Positions 1-8,510 of a stretch of DNA of 64,000 nt are shown piece after piece. Both the position numbers and the translations under genes were made by a program. Numbering within the stretch: position 1 is the stretch's first letter; every line of letters starts with the position of its first letter. This stretch comes from CADEED01 sp043747835 (lineage in GTDB: Bacteria > Pseudomonadota > Gammaproteobacteria > Steroidobacterales > Steroidobacteraceae). The stretch covers positions 1 to 64,000 of the forward strand of contig JAYTOK010000065.1 of NCBI GenBank assembly GCA_043747835.1. The letters are read 5' to 3'. Under the pieces are notes generated by a model. It was not told the origin of the DNA. It ran no database searches and saw only the letters and a program-made list of their open reading frames with translations.

Positions 1-106
1 CGTGCCACTCGAGCACGGAGCCTGGGCCAATCCCGAGTTTCTTGCGCACTTCGGCAGGCACCGAAATCTGGCCCTGCGCGGTCACTTTGGATTGAGCGAA
101 GGTCAT
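1..106 (-). CDS. AbrB/SpoVT-type DNA-binding protein, N-terminal part (cut by window edge)
   Basis: Reading leftward from an ATG at 106, the protein begins MTFAQSKVTAQGQISVPAEV and continues RKKLGIGPGS before the window ends. The core 'vTakGQisiPaeiRkkLgi' is the swapped-hairpin DNA-binding domain of AbrB/MazE/SpoVT-type antitoxins and transition-state regulators. About 35 codons are visible, so the C terminus and any partner toxin lie outside the window. A perfect palindrome just upstream suggests autoregulation. It lies on the island side of a tRNA-Thr remnant, so it may be cargo of an integrated element (inference). Confidence 0.7.
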   Translation of the reverse strand, partial: MTFAQSKVTAQGQISVPAEVRKKLGIGPGSVLEWH

Positions 107-113
107 GCGGTTA

Positions 114-129
114 CATTACCCAGGTAATG
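114..129. promoter_or_regulatory. Palindromic operator upstream of the AbrB-type gene
   Basis: CATTACC-ca-GGTAATG is a perfect 7-bp inverted repeat with a 2-bp centre, ending 8 bp upstream of the AbrB-type start codon. AbrB/MazE-type antitoxins usually bind palindromes in their own promoters, so this is a probable autoregulatory operator. Binding is inferred, not shown. Confidence 0.5.
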
Positions 130-400
130 CAGCATTGTCAATACGCCTCGCCGTCGGCCGCGTGACATGCGGCGTCGAAAATGGCGCCCGGATCGCGGTC
201 CACGAGGGTACTCGAGAAATACCTCCTAACGAATGAGTAGGTGCTTGCGGGAGTTTTGCGGGGCCTGGTCATGCTTCGTCGTGCTCAGTCGTGACAAATG
301 CAACGGATGCCATGTGAGCTCGCGATTGATGACGTCAAATTCATCCAAGAAAATTAATCGTCTACGTTCTTCGCTCCGCCCGAGCTTTTCACCCCCTCCA

Positions 401-446
401 TTTTGTAATCAGGGGGTCGCGGGTTCGATCCCTGCAGCCGGCACCA
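401..446 (+). other. tRNA-Thr(TGT) 3'-end remnant, probable attachment-site half
   Basis: The sequence holds an anticodon loop TTTGTAA, the 3' anticodon strand, variable loop, a normal T arm (GGGTTCGATCCC), the acceptor strand GCCGGC, discriminator A and an encoded CCA at 444-446. The 5' half is missing: bases before the anticodon loop cannot pair with the 3' stem, and no D arm or 5' acceptor precedes it. Integrases often use tRNA 3' ends as attB and leave such a partial copy at the distal element end. The element would lie to the left (1-400), with the intact tRNA beyond the window. The rest of 107-737 holds no gene I can support. Confidence 0.75.
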
Positions 447-737
447 ATTCCTGTTCGCCGGCCGCTCATTCACGTCGTGCATGGCCGGGCAAGCGCCGCT
501 ACTTCTCGCTCGATGAGCTCGATGTCCAGGAATTGGCGCGGCGCGATCCGGCCCCACTTCTAGAGGGCTCCCAGCCTGTGTCGCTCGACGAGAGGCCCAG
601 CGTGAGCCGGACCTCCTGAGCGCGGTCAATCGCGCGATCGATCGCAAGCGCACTCCCGAGATCAGCGTCATCCGGGCTGACTGGATACAGCCCCGCGTTT
701 TTGCGATACCGTGCGCGGTCATTGAACGGAGGCCGGG

Positions 738-1616
738 ATGAAGCACGAAGAGCGCGTGGTGGAATGGTTCAACGCGGTGGACTGGATTCAGGCGGGTTCG
801 CGCATCGCCGCGATTCTCGTGGTGAGCTTCCTGCTGGTCTTCATCGCGCGCCGGCTGATCTCCGGGCTCGAGAAGTTCACCGCCACGCACGCGCACGACG
901 TCGAGGCGCGCAAGCGCGCCGCCACGGTCAGCAATGTGCTGCGCAAGCTCGCGTCGTTCTTCATCATCGGCATCGCGACGCTTGCGATCTTCAACACGCT
1001 CGGCATTTCGATCCTGCCGTTCCTCGCGACCGCCGGCGTCGCCGGCATCGCGATCGCGTTCGGCGCGCAGTCGCTCGTCAAGGATTTCTTCCGCGGCTTC
1101 TTCCTGCTCGCGGAGAACCAGATCCGCCAGGGTGACGTGGTCGAGATCGCGGGCAAGAGCGGTCTCGTCGAAGAGCTGACGCTTCGGTACGTGCAGTTGC
1201 GCGACTACGAAGGCAATGTCCACTACGTGCCGAACGGTGAGATCGGGGTCGTCACGAGCGCGAGTCGCACGTTCGCCTATGCCGTGATCGACGTGACCAT
1301 CGCGCTGGATCAGGACATCGCGCCGGTCATCGACCTGATGCGCGAGACGGGGAAGCAGTTGCGCGCGAGCCCGGAGTTCGAGGCAACGATCCTCGAGGAG
1401 ATCGACATCGCGGGAATCGAGACCTGGAACGACCGCGGCATCACGCTGCGCGGCCGGTTCAAGGTTCGGGCGCTGGAGCAGTCCAACGTGAAGCGTGAGT
1501 ACCTGATGCGGCTCAAGCATGCCTTCGACAAGGCGGATATCCAGCAGCCGCGCTCGACGGTGACGTTCATCGAAGGAGCACCACGCCCGGCGCCGGAGGG
1601 CCCGCCGGGGAAGTAG
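738..1616 (+). CDS. Small-conductance mechanosensitive channel, MscS family
   Basis: A 292-residue inner-membrane channel that would open under membrane tension and release solutes on osmotic downshock. Hydrophobic segments lie near residues 19-38, 70-88 and 90-112. The third carries the pore-helix signature GIAIAFGAQSLVKDFFRGFF at about 102-121, followed by the beta domain with RQGDVVEIAGKSGLVEE and YVPNGEI. The C-terminal alpha/beta domain runs to about 275, so length and order match a minimal MscS protein. The ATG has GGAGG about 8 bp upstream. It is a single gene followed by convergent genes. Confidence 0.93.
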   Translation: MKHEERVVEWFNAVDWIQAGSRIAAILVVSFLLVFIARRLISGLEKFTATHAHDVEARKRAATVSNVLRKLASFFIIGIATLAIFNTLGISILPFLATAGVAGIAIAFGAQSLVKDFFRGFFLLAENQIRQGDVVEIAGKSGLVEELTLRYVQLRDYEGNVHYVPNGEIGVVTSASRTFAYAVIDVTIALDQDIAPVIDLMRETGKQLRASPEFEATILEEIDIAGIETWNDRGITLRGRFKVRALEQSNVKREYLMRLKHAFDKADIQQPRSTVTFIEGAPRPAPEGPPGK

Positions 1617-1622
1617 CCGCGC

Positions 1623-1823
1623 CTAGTGGGCAGTCACGGCACTTTGCGTCGCGGGGCCCGAGCGGCTCGCGCCACCCTCGCTCTCCCAACGCTCCTTCTC
1701 GATCTGCTCGTTGAGTTTGACGCGGCGACGCTGTTCCTCCGCGCGCCGCTGCGTGCGGGACGCGATGGACGAGGCCGCGAGGATCGCGATTCCCGCGATG
1801 CCCAGTAGTTTGATGATCCGCAT
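1623..1823 (-). CDS. Small single-pass membrane protein of unknown function
   Basis: A 66-residue protein starting MRIIKLLGIAGIAILAASS: one N-terminal hydrophobic segment (about residues 4-22) and then a very charged, Arg/Glu-rich helical tail. The ATG at 1823 is preferred over one 11 codons upstream because GGGAG lies about 10 bp before it. It sits 29 bp downstream of the DUF4142 gene on the same strand and is probably co-transcribed. I do not recognise the family. Confidence 0.55.
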   Translation of the reverse strand: MRIIKLLGIAGIAILAASSIASRTQRRAEEQRRRVKLNEQIEKERWESEGGASRSGPATQSAVTAH

Positions 1824-1852
1824 GGTCTTTGATCTCCCGTTGTCCGTGGCAT

Positions 1853-2542
1853 TCATTTCTGCAGGCTCCTGAGTTGCGCCAGGTGGCGTTCGATCGTGGG
1901 CAAAGTCTCGTTCGCGTACTTGCGCAGATCCTTGTCTTCTCCGCCGCTCGCCTGCGCGCGATAGAGCGCGACGGAGTTTTCATGCCCCTCGATCATTTCA
2001 GCAGTCCACCTGGAATCGAAATCGGTGGTGGCAGTGCCCGCCGGCGGCGCCGCTGGCGCGCGCGGACCTGGAACCGGCCAACCTTTGTTTTCCGCAATCT
2101 TCGCGAGCTTCGAGTTCGCGTTCGTATGGTCCGAGGCCAGCATCGCCGCGATTTGCCTGAGCTCGGGTTTCTTGAGTTGGAGCAGGGCATCGCGCGCGGA
2201 CTGCACTTCGTTGCGTCCGCTCTCGGTGGCCTGCTTCACGAACTGGATGTCGTCCACGGGTTTGCCCGCGGGCGCTCCGCCGTCTGCCGGCGCATCGACC
2301 GTGAAAATGGGGTGTGCCTGAGCATCCGTCGCGACGACGGGCACCAGGGCGGTTGAGCCGGCGGTCCAGTTGTCCACCACCCGCGTTTGTGCCGGCGAAA
2401 GCGGCATTGTTTCTGTCTCGGGCAGCGCGCTTGCGGGATCAGTCGCGGCGAGGCTTACAGCGAGGGCCGGGCCAGCGGCCACGATGAGCCCGGCCAAGCC
2501 GAGACCTCTGACTCCACGTTGCGTGATCCGCCGGATGTTCAT
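1853..2542 (-). CDS. DUF4142-type secreted protein
   Basis: A 229-residue protein beginning MNIRRITQRGVRGLGLAGLI with a signal peptide ending near ALAVSLA. The body has the features of DUF4142 proteins: 'FVKQATESGRNEVQSARDAL', 'KPELRQIAAMLASDHTNANS' and a C-terminal helix with His residues (EMIEGHENSVALY, ERHLAQLRSL). The family folds as a ferritin-like four-helix bundle in the periplasm; its function is not established. A proline/alanine-rich linker at about 150-170 is unusual. GAGGAA precedes the chosen ATG. The gene is followed closely by a small membrane protein on the same strand. Confidence 0.8.
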   Translation of the reverse strand: MNIRRITQRGVRGLGLAGLIVAAGPALAVSLAATDPASALPETETMPLSPAQTRVVDNWTAGSTALVPVVATDAQAHPIFTVDAPADGGAPAGKPVDDIQFVKQATESGRNEVQSARDALLQLKKPELRQIAAMLASDHTNANSKLAKIAENKGWPVPGPRAPAAPPAGTATTDFDSRWTAEMIEGHENSVALYRAQASGGEDKDLRKYANETLPTIERHLAQLRSLQK

Positions 2543-2612
2543 GTCTGTTCCTCGACACGGGCAAACCGCCCGGCGAAAGTAGTTAGCGTTCGCCGGGCGG
2601 ACTCGCAACTGC

Positions 2613-3011
2613 TCAGTTGGTCGGAGCCGGAGCGGCCGAACCCGCACCCTTCACCGCATCGAGCTGGGCCTGGGCCGTGACCTTCGCCGACTCGTAAGTC
2701 GCCTCAGCCTGGTCCTTGCACGCCTTCTGCGCATCGCTACCGAGCGTCTCGCACTTCTCGTTTGCGACCTTGCGCTGGCCATCAGCCTGCGCAACGGCGA
2801 CGTCGTACTCGGCGGCAGCGCGGTCTTCCGCACCTTCCATCGCGACTTCACCCGCTTCGCGCTTCTCTTCGGCAACGTTCTCCGTCGCGTCCTGACGCGC
2901 TTCCGCAACGTCCTGCGCGGTCTCGTTCGCGGATTCTTGTTTGCTGCAGCCGGCGAGCGCGAGCACGCCAACGGCGGCGGCCACTGCCAATGTCCAGTTT
3001 TGTTTGATCAC
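2613..3011 (-). CDS. Alanine/glutamate-rich lipoprotein
   Basis: A 132-residue lipoprotein. The start is taken as GTG at 3011 because AGGAG lies 9 bp upstream and a compact signal peptide follows (MIKQNWTLAVAAAVGVLALAG then Cys), with lipobox LAGC. The mature part is rich in Ala, Glu, Asp and Gln with predicted amphipathic helix, and has two Cys (EKCETL, KACKDQ) that could form a disulfide. No catalytic motif is visible. It lies upstream of the DUF4142 gene on the same strand in an envelope-stress neighbourhood. Exact role unknown. Confidence 0.7.
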   Translation of the reverse strand: MIKQNWTLAVAAAVGVLALAGCSKQESANETAQDVAEARQDATENVAEEKREAGEVAMEGAEDRAAAEYDVAVAQADGQRKVANEKCETLGSDAQKACKDQAEATYESAKVTAQAQLDAVKGAGSAAPAPTN

Positions 3012-3286
3012 GATCGTCGTCTCCTGGTGGATGGTTCCGGGGACGAATGCTGCGCTCTCGACTGCGTCTACGCTCGCGGACAAATCATGTAGCGGGTGTC
3101 AGCGGAGGCCGACCGCCGCACCGGGGCTCCTGCATTCGACGCAAAAAGACGACAACAACGCTGTCAGCAAGCGCTGACGCAGGACTGCGAGCGGCGCTCG
3201 CGCCGACGGCGGTCGCGCTGACACTGCTGCTGTTGCGGGATCACTAGACTGGCGCACCCATTGAACGAATGATCCAGGAGGATGCA

Positions 3287-3631
3287 ATGACCAGTCAGGC
3301 CAAGAATTTCGAGAACGGCGCACGCGCTGCTGCCGATACCACCGTCGTGGAACTCACGCGTGTCGTCTCGCAGGCGGAAGAGCTGCTGAAGACGCTCGGT
3401 GAAGAGGGCGGCGCCGCGGCCGAGGCCGTACGGCAGCGCGTCCTGCGCACCGTGAGTCAGGCGAAAGTCCGTCTCGCGGATGCGAGTGATCGCGTGCGCG
3501 AGCGTGCTGTCGACGCGAGCAAGGCGACGGATCGCTATGTGCACGACAATCCGTGGAAGTCGATTGCGTACGGAGCCGCCGCTGGCGCCGCCGTCGCGCT
3601 GATCGCGACGGCGCTGCTGCGCCGCGAGTGA
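3287..3631 (+). CDS. DUF883 (ElaB/YgaM/YqjD-type) membrane-anchored protein
   Basis: A 114-residue protein with a long amphipathic N-terminal helix (VVELTRVVSQAEELLKTLGE), the motif YVHDNPWKSIAYGAAAGAAV and a single C-terminal transmembrane segment ending LLRRE. This is the layout of YqjD/ElaB proteins, C-tail-anchored inner-membrane proteins that bind ribosomes in stationary phase in E. coli. The ATG at 3287 has AGGAGG 5 bp upstream. A paralogue with the same layout is at 17191-17526. Followed by a GC-rich hairpin. Confidence 0.85.
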   Translation: MTSQAKNFENGARAAADTTVVELTRVVSQAEELLKTLGEEGGAAAEAVRQRVLRTVSQAKVRLADASDRVRERAVDASKATDRYVHDNPWKSIAYGAAAGAAVALIATALLRRE

Positions 3632-3652
3632 TCGACAACGTCTGACCGAATC

Positions 3653-3674
3653 GCGGGCGGCATCTGCCGCCCGC
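3653..3674. terminator. GC-rich hairpin, possible terminator
   Basis: GCGGGCGGCA-tc-TGCCGCCCGC is a perfect 10-bp stem with a 2-base centre, 21 bp after the DUF883 stop codon and between convergent units. There is no T-run, so intrinsic termination is uncertain; it could be a simple intergenic palindrome. Confidence 0.4.
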
Positions 3675-3688
3675 GCCGGAGGCGGCAT

Positions 3689-4015
3689 TTACGAAGACAG
3701 TCGGTTGAGTTCACGAATGGCGCCGATGAGTTGAGCTACCTGCACCGGCTTCGCCAGGTGTCTCTGAAAGCCACGGTCGATCGCGCGCTCGGCATCTTCA
3801 CGCCGCGTGAATGCGGTCAGTGCGATCGCCGGCAGGACCCATCCCTCTCTCTTCAGGCGATGGCGCACCTGGGCGCCACCGCAGGCACCGCGGCGGAGCG
3901 CGATGGCCGGACGGTCATCGATGGACTGACCGATGCCGAAGGCGTGATCGTGTGCGAACAGGTCAAGTCCGTCCTCGCGCAGTAGTTCGAGGGCAAGCTG
4001 ACCTGCATCCCACCG
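3689..4015 (-). pseudogene. Decayed response-regulator receiver domain, C-terminal part
   Basis: On the minus strand the frame ending at 3689 reads LPAIALTAFTRREDAERAID then RGFQRHLAKPVQVAQLIGAI. This is the second half of a receiver domain (the Thr of 'LTAF' and the Lys of 'AKP'), as at the end of hybrid kinases. Upstream the frame stays open (LALELLREDGLDLFAHD), but the region that should hold the phosphorylated Asp and following loop is not normal, and there is no N-terminal half or start. The preceding gene's stop (4024) lies immediately upstream. I read it as a truncated relic. The stretch 3632-4023 has no other gene I accept. Confidence 0.45.
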
Positions 4016-4023
4016 TCGGGTGG

Positions 4024-4575
4024 TTAGTCAGCGCCGGGGTACCGCGCAATGATCGTGCGGCGCGAGAACCTGTTGCAGATGCTCTGCGGTTCGTCGATTT
4101 CCAGTCGATAGTCGTCGACGCCGCCCGCGACGTGGCGAGCTTCCAGTCCCGATTCCTTCAGCGTGTCGACGGCTTCCTGCGGGGACGCGACATTTTTCAC
4201 CGCGAAAACGCGCCACGCAAACGTCTCGCGCTGCATGCCGCACGTATCCCTCGTCATTGACCATACGCGCGTGAGCAGCGCCGCGGCGAACAGGCCGAAG
4301 AGGCCGCCGACACCTGACAGTGTCACCGCGATGAGCCATACCCAGTAGGTGCGCGCGGTGTCGACGAGCCGCTCCGTTTCATCTTGCAGCAGCGCGATGA
4401 CCGCGAGGCCGCAGGCGAGTGCGACCGCGGCGCCCACCCATTCGAAACGACGACGGGCGAAGCGAGCGGCGAGGGCTGACATCCCGAAACACAGGAGAGC
4501 CAAAGGCAGTGGGTTGAGGAGCCAGTCGCCAGGGTCGGGCGGAAAGTCGTGCGCGATCGCGTAGGGTCGCGTCAC
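4024..4575 (-). CDS. Uncharacterised inner-membrane protein
   Basis: A 183-residue protein with hydrophobic segments at about 20-38, 46-63 and 79-103, then a soluble C-terminal domain (from about 110) with a ferredoxin-like pattern (VKNVASPQEAVDTLKESG, ARHVAGGVDDYRLEID). The start is a GTG with no clear ribosome site, so the N terminus is uncertain. I do not recognise the family. It precedes a truncated receiver domain on the same strand, with no visible functional link. The 259 bp to the next gene (4576-4834) hold nothing I can identify. Confidence 0.55.
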   Translation of the reverse strand: MTRPYAIAHDFPPDPGDWLLNPLPLALLCFGMSALAARFARRRFEWVGAAVALACGLAVIALLQDETERLVDTARTYWVWLIAVTLSGVGGLFGLFAAALLTRVWSMTRDTCGMQRETFAWRVFAVKNVASPQEAVDTLKESGLEARHVAGGVDDYRLEIDEPQSICNRFSRRTIIARYPGAD

Positions 4576-4834
4576 CTATAAGGCGGGCGCGGCGTTTTCC
4601 ATGGCGCATATATAAGAGAGGAGCCCTTCGATGGGCAGGACCTGCGCGCGGACCTCACAGTTTCAGAGCCGGCATTTCGGGTCGCCTTCGGGCAACTGCT
4701 TGAAATTCCTCATTGTCGCGCTTCACAGACGTCTCAGCGCCCGCGCACTTTCTATCCATCGCGTTGAACCGAATGCACTGAAAGCCTGAAATCCACCCCG
4801 GTTGAGCACCGGCCTGGACGGAGGATTCCGACAA

Positions 4835-5533
4835 ATGCACTTTGACGCGCCCAGATTCGTACGAGCCTTCCTGCCCGCGGCATTGATGGCCGTCTGCCAC
4901 GGTTGTGGCGGCGGCGGCGGCTCGACCGCCGAAATACAAAGCGTCACCCCTCCGACTGTCGCGACGCCAGCACCCGCAGTCGTCAATCGCGCGCCCACGA
5001 TCACCACCGAGTCGGCTGCCGTCGTGCGTGTCGGTGTCACCTACGACTATCAACCCGCCGCCAGCGATCCGGACGGCGACACGCTGCGCTTCACGGCTAA
5101 CAACCTGCCGCCGTGGGCAAGCATGGATCCCAACACGGGTCGCATCACCGGCACTCCTGGCGAGAACGACCTCGGCGAGTACGAGGCGATCACGATCGTC
5201 GTCGCCGATGCCGCGGGCCGAACTGAATCCGACCCGTTCACGATCACCGTCATCAATGGCGCCGCCAGCGCTGGCTCGGGCGTCGCGTCGCTGCAATGGG
5301 AAACGCCGCCCTCGAAGGTCGATGGCACGCCGCTCGACGATCTCGCGGGCTACCGCATTCTCTACGGGCGTACCGCGAGCGAACTCGACCAAAGTGTTCT
5401 CATCTCGAATCCGTCGACAACGACTTACGAGTTCGCGACGCTGGATCCCGGCACCGGGCAATTCGCGCTGGTCGCCGTGAACGCGGGCGGCCTCGAGGGT
5501 CCCGCCACCACGCTGGCCCAGAAATCCGTCTGA
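4835..5533 (+). CDS. Secreted putative-Ig / fibronectin-type III protein
   Basis: A 232-residue exported protein. After a signal-like segment (RFVRAFLPAALMAVCHGCGG) there is a glycine run and low-complexity linker. Next is a dystroglycan/cadherin-like putative Ig domain (about residues 50-140) with the hallmark YDYQPAASDPDGDTLRFTA, NLPPWASMDPNTGRITGTP and GEYEAITIVVADAAG. The C-terminal part (about 145-232) resembles a fibronectin type III domain (VASLQWETPPSKVDGTPLDD, AGYRILYGR). Such proteins usually act in surface adhesion or polymer binding. GGAGG precedes the chosen ATG by about 10 bp. No catalytic domain is present. Confidence 0.75.
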   Translation: MHFDAPRFVRAFLPAALMAVCHGCGGGGGSTAEIQSVTPPTVATPAPAVVNRAPTITTESAAVVRVGVTYDYQPAASDPDGDTLRFTANNLPPWASMDPNTGRITGTPGENDLGEYEAITIVVADAAGRTESDPFTITVINGAASAGSGVASLQWETPPSKVDGTPLDDLAGYRILYGRTASELDQSVLISNPSTTTYEFATLDPGTGQFALVAVNAGGLEGPATTLAQKSV

Positions 5534-5652
5534 CGCCTGTGTTCTAACCACCGGTTCTCCTGTCTTTCGAGGAGTTGCCGTCAATGAATCTTGCTGGTTT
5601 TCAAAGCTTGCCTCGCTGACGGGCGGCGACGCGCTGCCAGCGAAATGCAGGC

Positions 5653-5874
5653 GGCTGGCCCAGCTACACGCAGAACTCGCGCCGTCTCACGCTGCCGGCG
5701 AATCCGGACTCGACGGCGTCGAACGGCTATATGATCGTGGAGAACTGGCTGCATTCGATGGATCGGTCGATCCAGGGCGTCACGCAGTCGAAGTCCCACT
5801 TCACCACCGGCTTTGTCGGTGCGTTGAACGTCTCTGTAGGATCGAGACCGGACGCTGTAATCGTCCGGCGATAG
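5653..5874 (+). pseudogene. Relic of a secreted polysaccharide-lyase-like gene, C-terminal tail
   Basis: The plus frame from 5653 to a TAG at 5872 reads GWPSYTQNSRRLTLPANPDS, then GYMIVENWLHSMD. The combination 'LPaNPD...GY..lEnWLhs' is typical of the C terminus of secreted pectate-lyase-like enzymes, where a calcium-type DGDGYTNLENWL segment ends the protein. There is no start codon, signal peptide or catalytic domain upstream; the frame is interrupted near 5617. It directly follows the Ig-domain gene. Moderately sure it is a relic, less sure of the family. Confidence 0.4.
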
Positions 5875-5956
5875 GAGATGAGGACAAAGATCGGCGTCAT
5901 TGACGCCGATCTTTGTTCTATGGTGGTGGCGTGTTCTCTGGGAGACCGGCGTCGCA

Positions 5957-6376
5957 ATGAAGTCTCCGTTCGAGAGCGATCAATACCACTATCAGGTCAG
6001 CCAGCCGAGCATCTTCAAGCGCGGGACGTCGTTGGCGACGCTCGTCCTGTGGTTGATGGATGCGCTGCCGGCGGCTCTCGCCGGCGTGATGTTCTATCCA
6101 TTGTGCCGACTGTATGAGGTCGAGTTCGACGCGGGCTCCGACGCGAAGCGCTTCGTCGGCGAAAACGACGGCTACGCGCGCCTCGAGGATCCGCTCGAGC
6201 CGCTCGAGCGCGTCGAGATTCACCGCGGGGGAACCGCGGATCAGGGCGGGTGGATTTCGCGACGCTTCGGGCTGAAGGTGCCGGGTTCGACCGTGCTCTG
6301 GCATTCGTCCGTGGCGGGTGTGACGGTGCTGCGGATGCGCATCACGTACACGAGGTCGCGGTCCTTTGGCCTCTGA
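5957..6376 (+). CDS. Uncharacterised membrane-associated protein
   Basis: A 139-residue protein starting MKSPFESDQYHYQVSQPSIF, with one hydrophobic segment near residues 27-50 (LATLVLWLMDALPAALAGVM) and a polar C-terminal region (residues 70-139). No motif is recognised. Its last 11 bases overlap the start of the following debranching-enzyme gene, suggesting co-transcription. The ATG is about 16 bp from a GGAG, so an earlier start at 5900 is possible. Confidence 0.45.
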   Translation: MKSPFESDQYHYQVSQPSIFKRGTSLATLVLWLMDALPAALAGVMFYPLCRLYEVEFDAGSDAKRFVGENDGYARLEDPLEPLERVEIHRGGTADQGGWISRRFGLKVPGSTVLWHSSVAGVTVLRMRITYTRSRSFGL

Positions 6377-8510
6377 ACCGGCAATTCCCCCGGAGGCGCC
6401 ACACCAGGTCGTGACGGCCGACGTGCAGAGCGCGGAGGCGTCGCTCGTGCTCAAGCACGACGATTGCTGCGGCATCTTCAACGAGATCGCGGACATCGAT
6501 GCGGAGGCGCGCACGGAAGCCGGTCTCTATCGCGCTGGTGTCCGTCATCTCTCGCGATTGACTCTGACCATCGCCGGGCTGCGGCCGCTGCTGCTCGCCG
6601 CGAATCCGCGCGAGGACAATGTCCTGCTGACGGTGAACCTCACGAACCCCGACGTGCGCGGCGAGGGTGGGCGCGTCGTGCTGCCGCGCGGCACTCTCCA
6701 CATCACGCGGTCACGCTTCATCTGGAACGGCGTCTGCCACGAGATGCTGCGCGTGCGGAGCTTCGCGTTGACGACGGTTTCCGTCGAACTCGTAATCCGG
6801 TTCGCCGCCGACTTCGAGAATATCGTCGACGTGCGCGCGCAACGGCGCGTCGACGCGGGACGCGCGCGGTTCGAACGCGTCGAGCGTGACAGCGTCACAC
6901 AGGGCTATCTCGGCGCGGACGAAGTCGTGCGCGAGACCGTCGTCGATTGCCACAACGCGCCGGACAACATCTCGGCGGATTCATTGCGCTACCGGCTGCA
7001 GATCGGCAGCCGCGGCGAGAAAACCATCGCACTCGCGATCGGCTGTCGTTCCGCCACGAACCCGGTGCAGATCTCGACGTTCACGCGCTCGCTCGCCGCC
7101 GCGGAAGAGCTTGCGCGCAGCAGCGGCCGGCCTCTCACCCTCATCGAATCCACCGACGCGCCGTTCAATGAGTGGCTGCGGCGATCCGCGGCGGACATCG
7201 GCATGCTGCTCACCACCACGCCGCAGGGTCGCATCCCGGCCGCGGGTCTGCCGTGGCTCGACGCCGCGTTTGGCCGCGACATGATCGTCACCGCGCTCGA
7301 GACGTTGTGGCTGTGGCCGCAGATCGCGCGCAACGTCCTGCAGTACCTCGCGGCGACCCAGAGCCAGGAGAGCTTTGCCGCGAATGGCGCGGAACCCGGC
7401 AAGATCCTCAACGAGTCGCGCGGCGGCGATCTCGCGCCGAACTACTTCGGCATCGACACGACGCCGCTGTTCGTGCTGCTCGCCGGTGCCTACTACACCC
7501 GCACCGCGGACCTCGACTTCGTCGCCGAGCTCTGGCCGGCGATTTCCGCGGCGCTGTCGTGGATCGACGTCTACGGCGACGTCGATGGCGACGGCTTCAC
7601 CGAGTCTCGGGCGCGGCCCGGCAGCGCCAACCACGGCTGGAAGACGTCACCCGATTCCATTTTCCACGCCGACGGCAACCTCGCGACCGGTCCCGTCGCG
7701 CTGTGCGAAGTGCAGGCCTACGTCTATGGCGCGAAGCTCGGCGCGGCGCGCATCGCGCGCTCGCTCGGCGAGATGCCGCGCGCGATCGCGCTGGTCGAGG
7801 CCGCGCAGGCATTGCAGGCGCGCTTCAACAGCGCATTCTGGTGCCCTGACATCGAAACCTTCGCCGTCGGACTCGACGGCGCGAAGAAGCAGATCTGCGT
7901 GCGGACGTCGAACCCCGGCCACTGTCTCTACACCGGCATCGCGCATGCCGAGCGCGGCCGGCAAGTCGTCGCGGGCTTCGGGGACGAGCAAATGTTTTCC
8001 GGCTGGGGCGTGCGCACGGTCGCCGAGAGCGAGCTGCGCTTCAACCCGATGTCGTATCACAACGGTGCCGTCTGGCCGCACGACAACGCGCTGCTCGCCG
8101 CTGGCGCGGCTCGCTACGACGACAAAGCGTTCGCGTTGCGGATCCTCACCGCGCAGTTCGAAGCGTCGCGGCATTTCGACCTGATGCGTCTGCCGGAGCT
8201 CTTCTGCGGATTCCGTCGGCGCGGGCGCGAGCCGCCGCTGCAGTTTCCCGTCGCGTGTTCACCGCAGGCGGTATCGGCGGGCGCGCCGTTCCTGCTGCTG
8301 CAGAGCATTCTGGGATTGTCGATCGATGCGCTGGATCGGCAGATCGTGCTGGCGCATCCGGTGGTGCCGGAGGGGTTCGATGAGATTTCGGTGAAGAATT
8401 TGACTGTCTGTGAGGCGTCGGTGGATTTCACGGTGCGGCGGCATGGATCGTCGGTGTCGGTGAGTGTTGACCGCAGAGAGGGGAAGCTGGATCTGGTCAT
8501 ACGAAGTTAG
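6366..8510 (+). CDS. Glycogen debranching-type enzyme (amylo-alpha-1,6-glucosidase family)
   Basis: A 714-residue enzyme. The N-terminal half (about 10-210) is the beta-rich GDE N-terminal domain (LKHDDCCGIFNEIADIDAEA, REDNVLLTVNLTNPD). The C-terminal half is an (alpha/alpha)6 barrel with AGLPWLDAAFGRDMIVTALE, LNESRGGDLAPNYFGIDTTP, DGFTESRARP, NHGWKTSPDS and FNPMSYHNGAVWPHDNALLA. Known relatives hydrolyse alpha-1,6-linked glucose in glycogen or act on related oligosaccharides in the cytoplasm. The start is TTG at 6366, overlapping the previous gene by 11 bp; the first codons are weakly supported. It is far from the main glycogen cluster (43-53 kb). Confidence 0.87.
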   Translation: MASEPAIPPEAPHQVVTADVQSAEASLVLKHDDCCGIFNEIADIDAEARTEAGLYRAGVRHLSRLTLTIAGLRPLLLAANPREDNVLLTVNLTNPDVRGEGGRVVLPRGTLHITRSRFIWNGVCHEMLRVRSFALTTVSVELVIRFAADFENIVDVRAQRRVDAGRARFERVERDSVTQGYLGADEVVRETVVDCHNAPDNISADSLRYRLQIGSRGEKTIALAIGCRSATNPVQISTFTRSLAAAEELARSSGRPLTLIESTDAPFNEWLRRSAADIGMLLTTTPQGRIPAAGLPWLDAAFGRDMIVTALETLWLWPQIARNVLQYLAATQSQESFAANGAEPGKILNESRGGDLAPNYFGIDTTPLFVLLAGAYYTRTADLDFVAELWPAISAALSWIDVYGDVDGDGFTESRARPGSANHGWKTSPDSIFHADGNLATGPVALCEVQAYVYGAKLGAARIARSLGEMPRAIALVEAAQALQARFNSAFWCPDIETFAVGLDGAKKQICVRTSNPGHCLYTGIAHAERGRQVVAGFGDEQMFSGWGVRTVAESELRFNPMSYHNGAVWPHDNALLAAGAARYDDKAFALRILTAQFEASRHFDLMRLPELFCGFRRRGREPPLQFPVACSPQAVSAGAPFLLLQSILGLSIDALDRQIVLAHPVVPEGFDEISVKNLTVCEASVDFTVRRHGSSVSVSVDRREGKLDLVIRS

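Noticed and set aside
354..1520. 388-codon minus-strand frame through the tRNA remnant and mscS
   Set aside because: It crosses the tRNA remnant and runs antisense to mscS; no domain is seen.
3731..3985. Plus-strand frame ending GLTDAEGVIVCEQVKSVLAQ, reminiscent of a MazF C terminus
   Set aside because: The resemblance is short and there is no N-terminal toxin half. The minus strand gives a longer, better receiver-domain match over the same bases.
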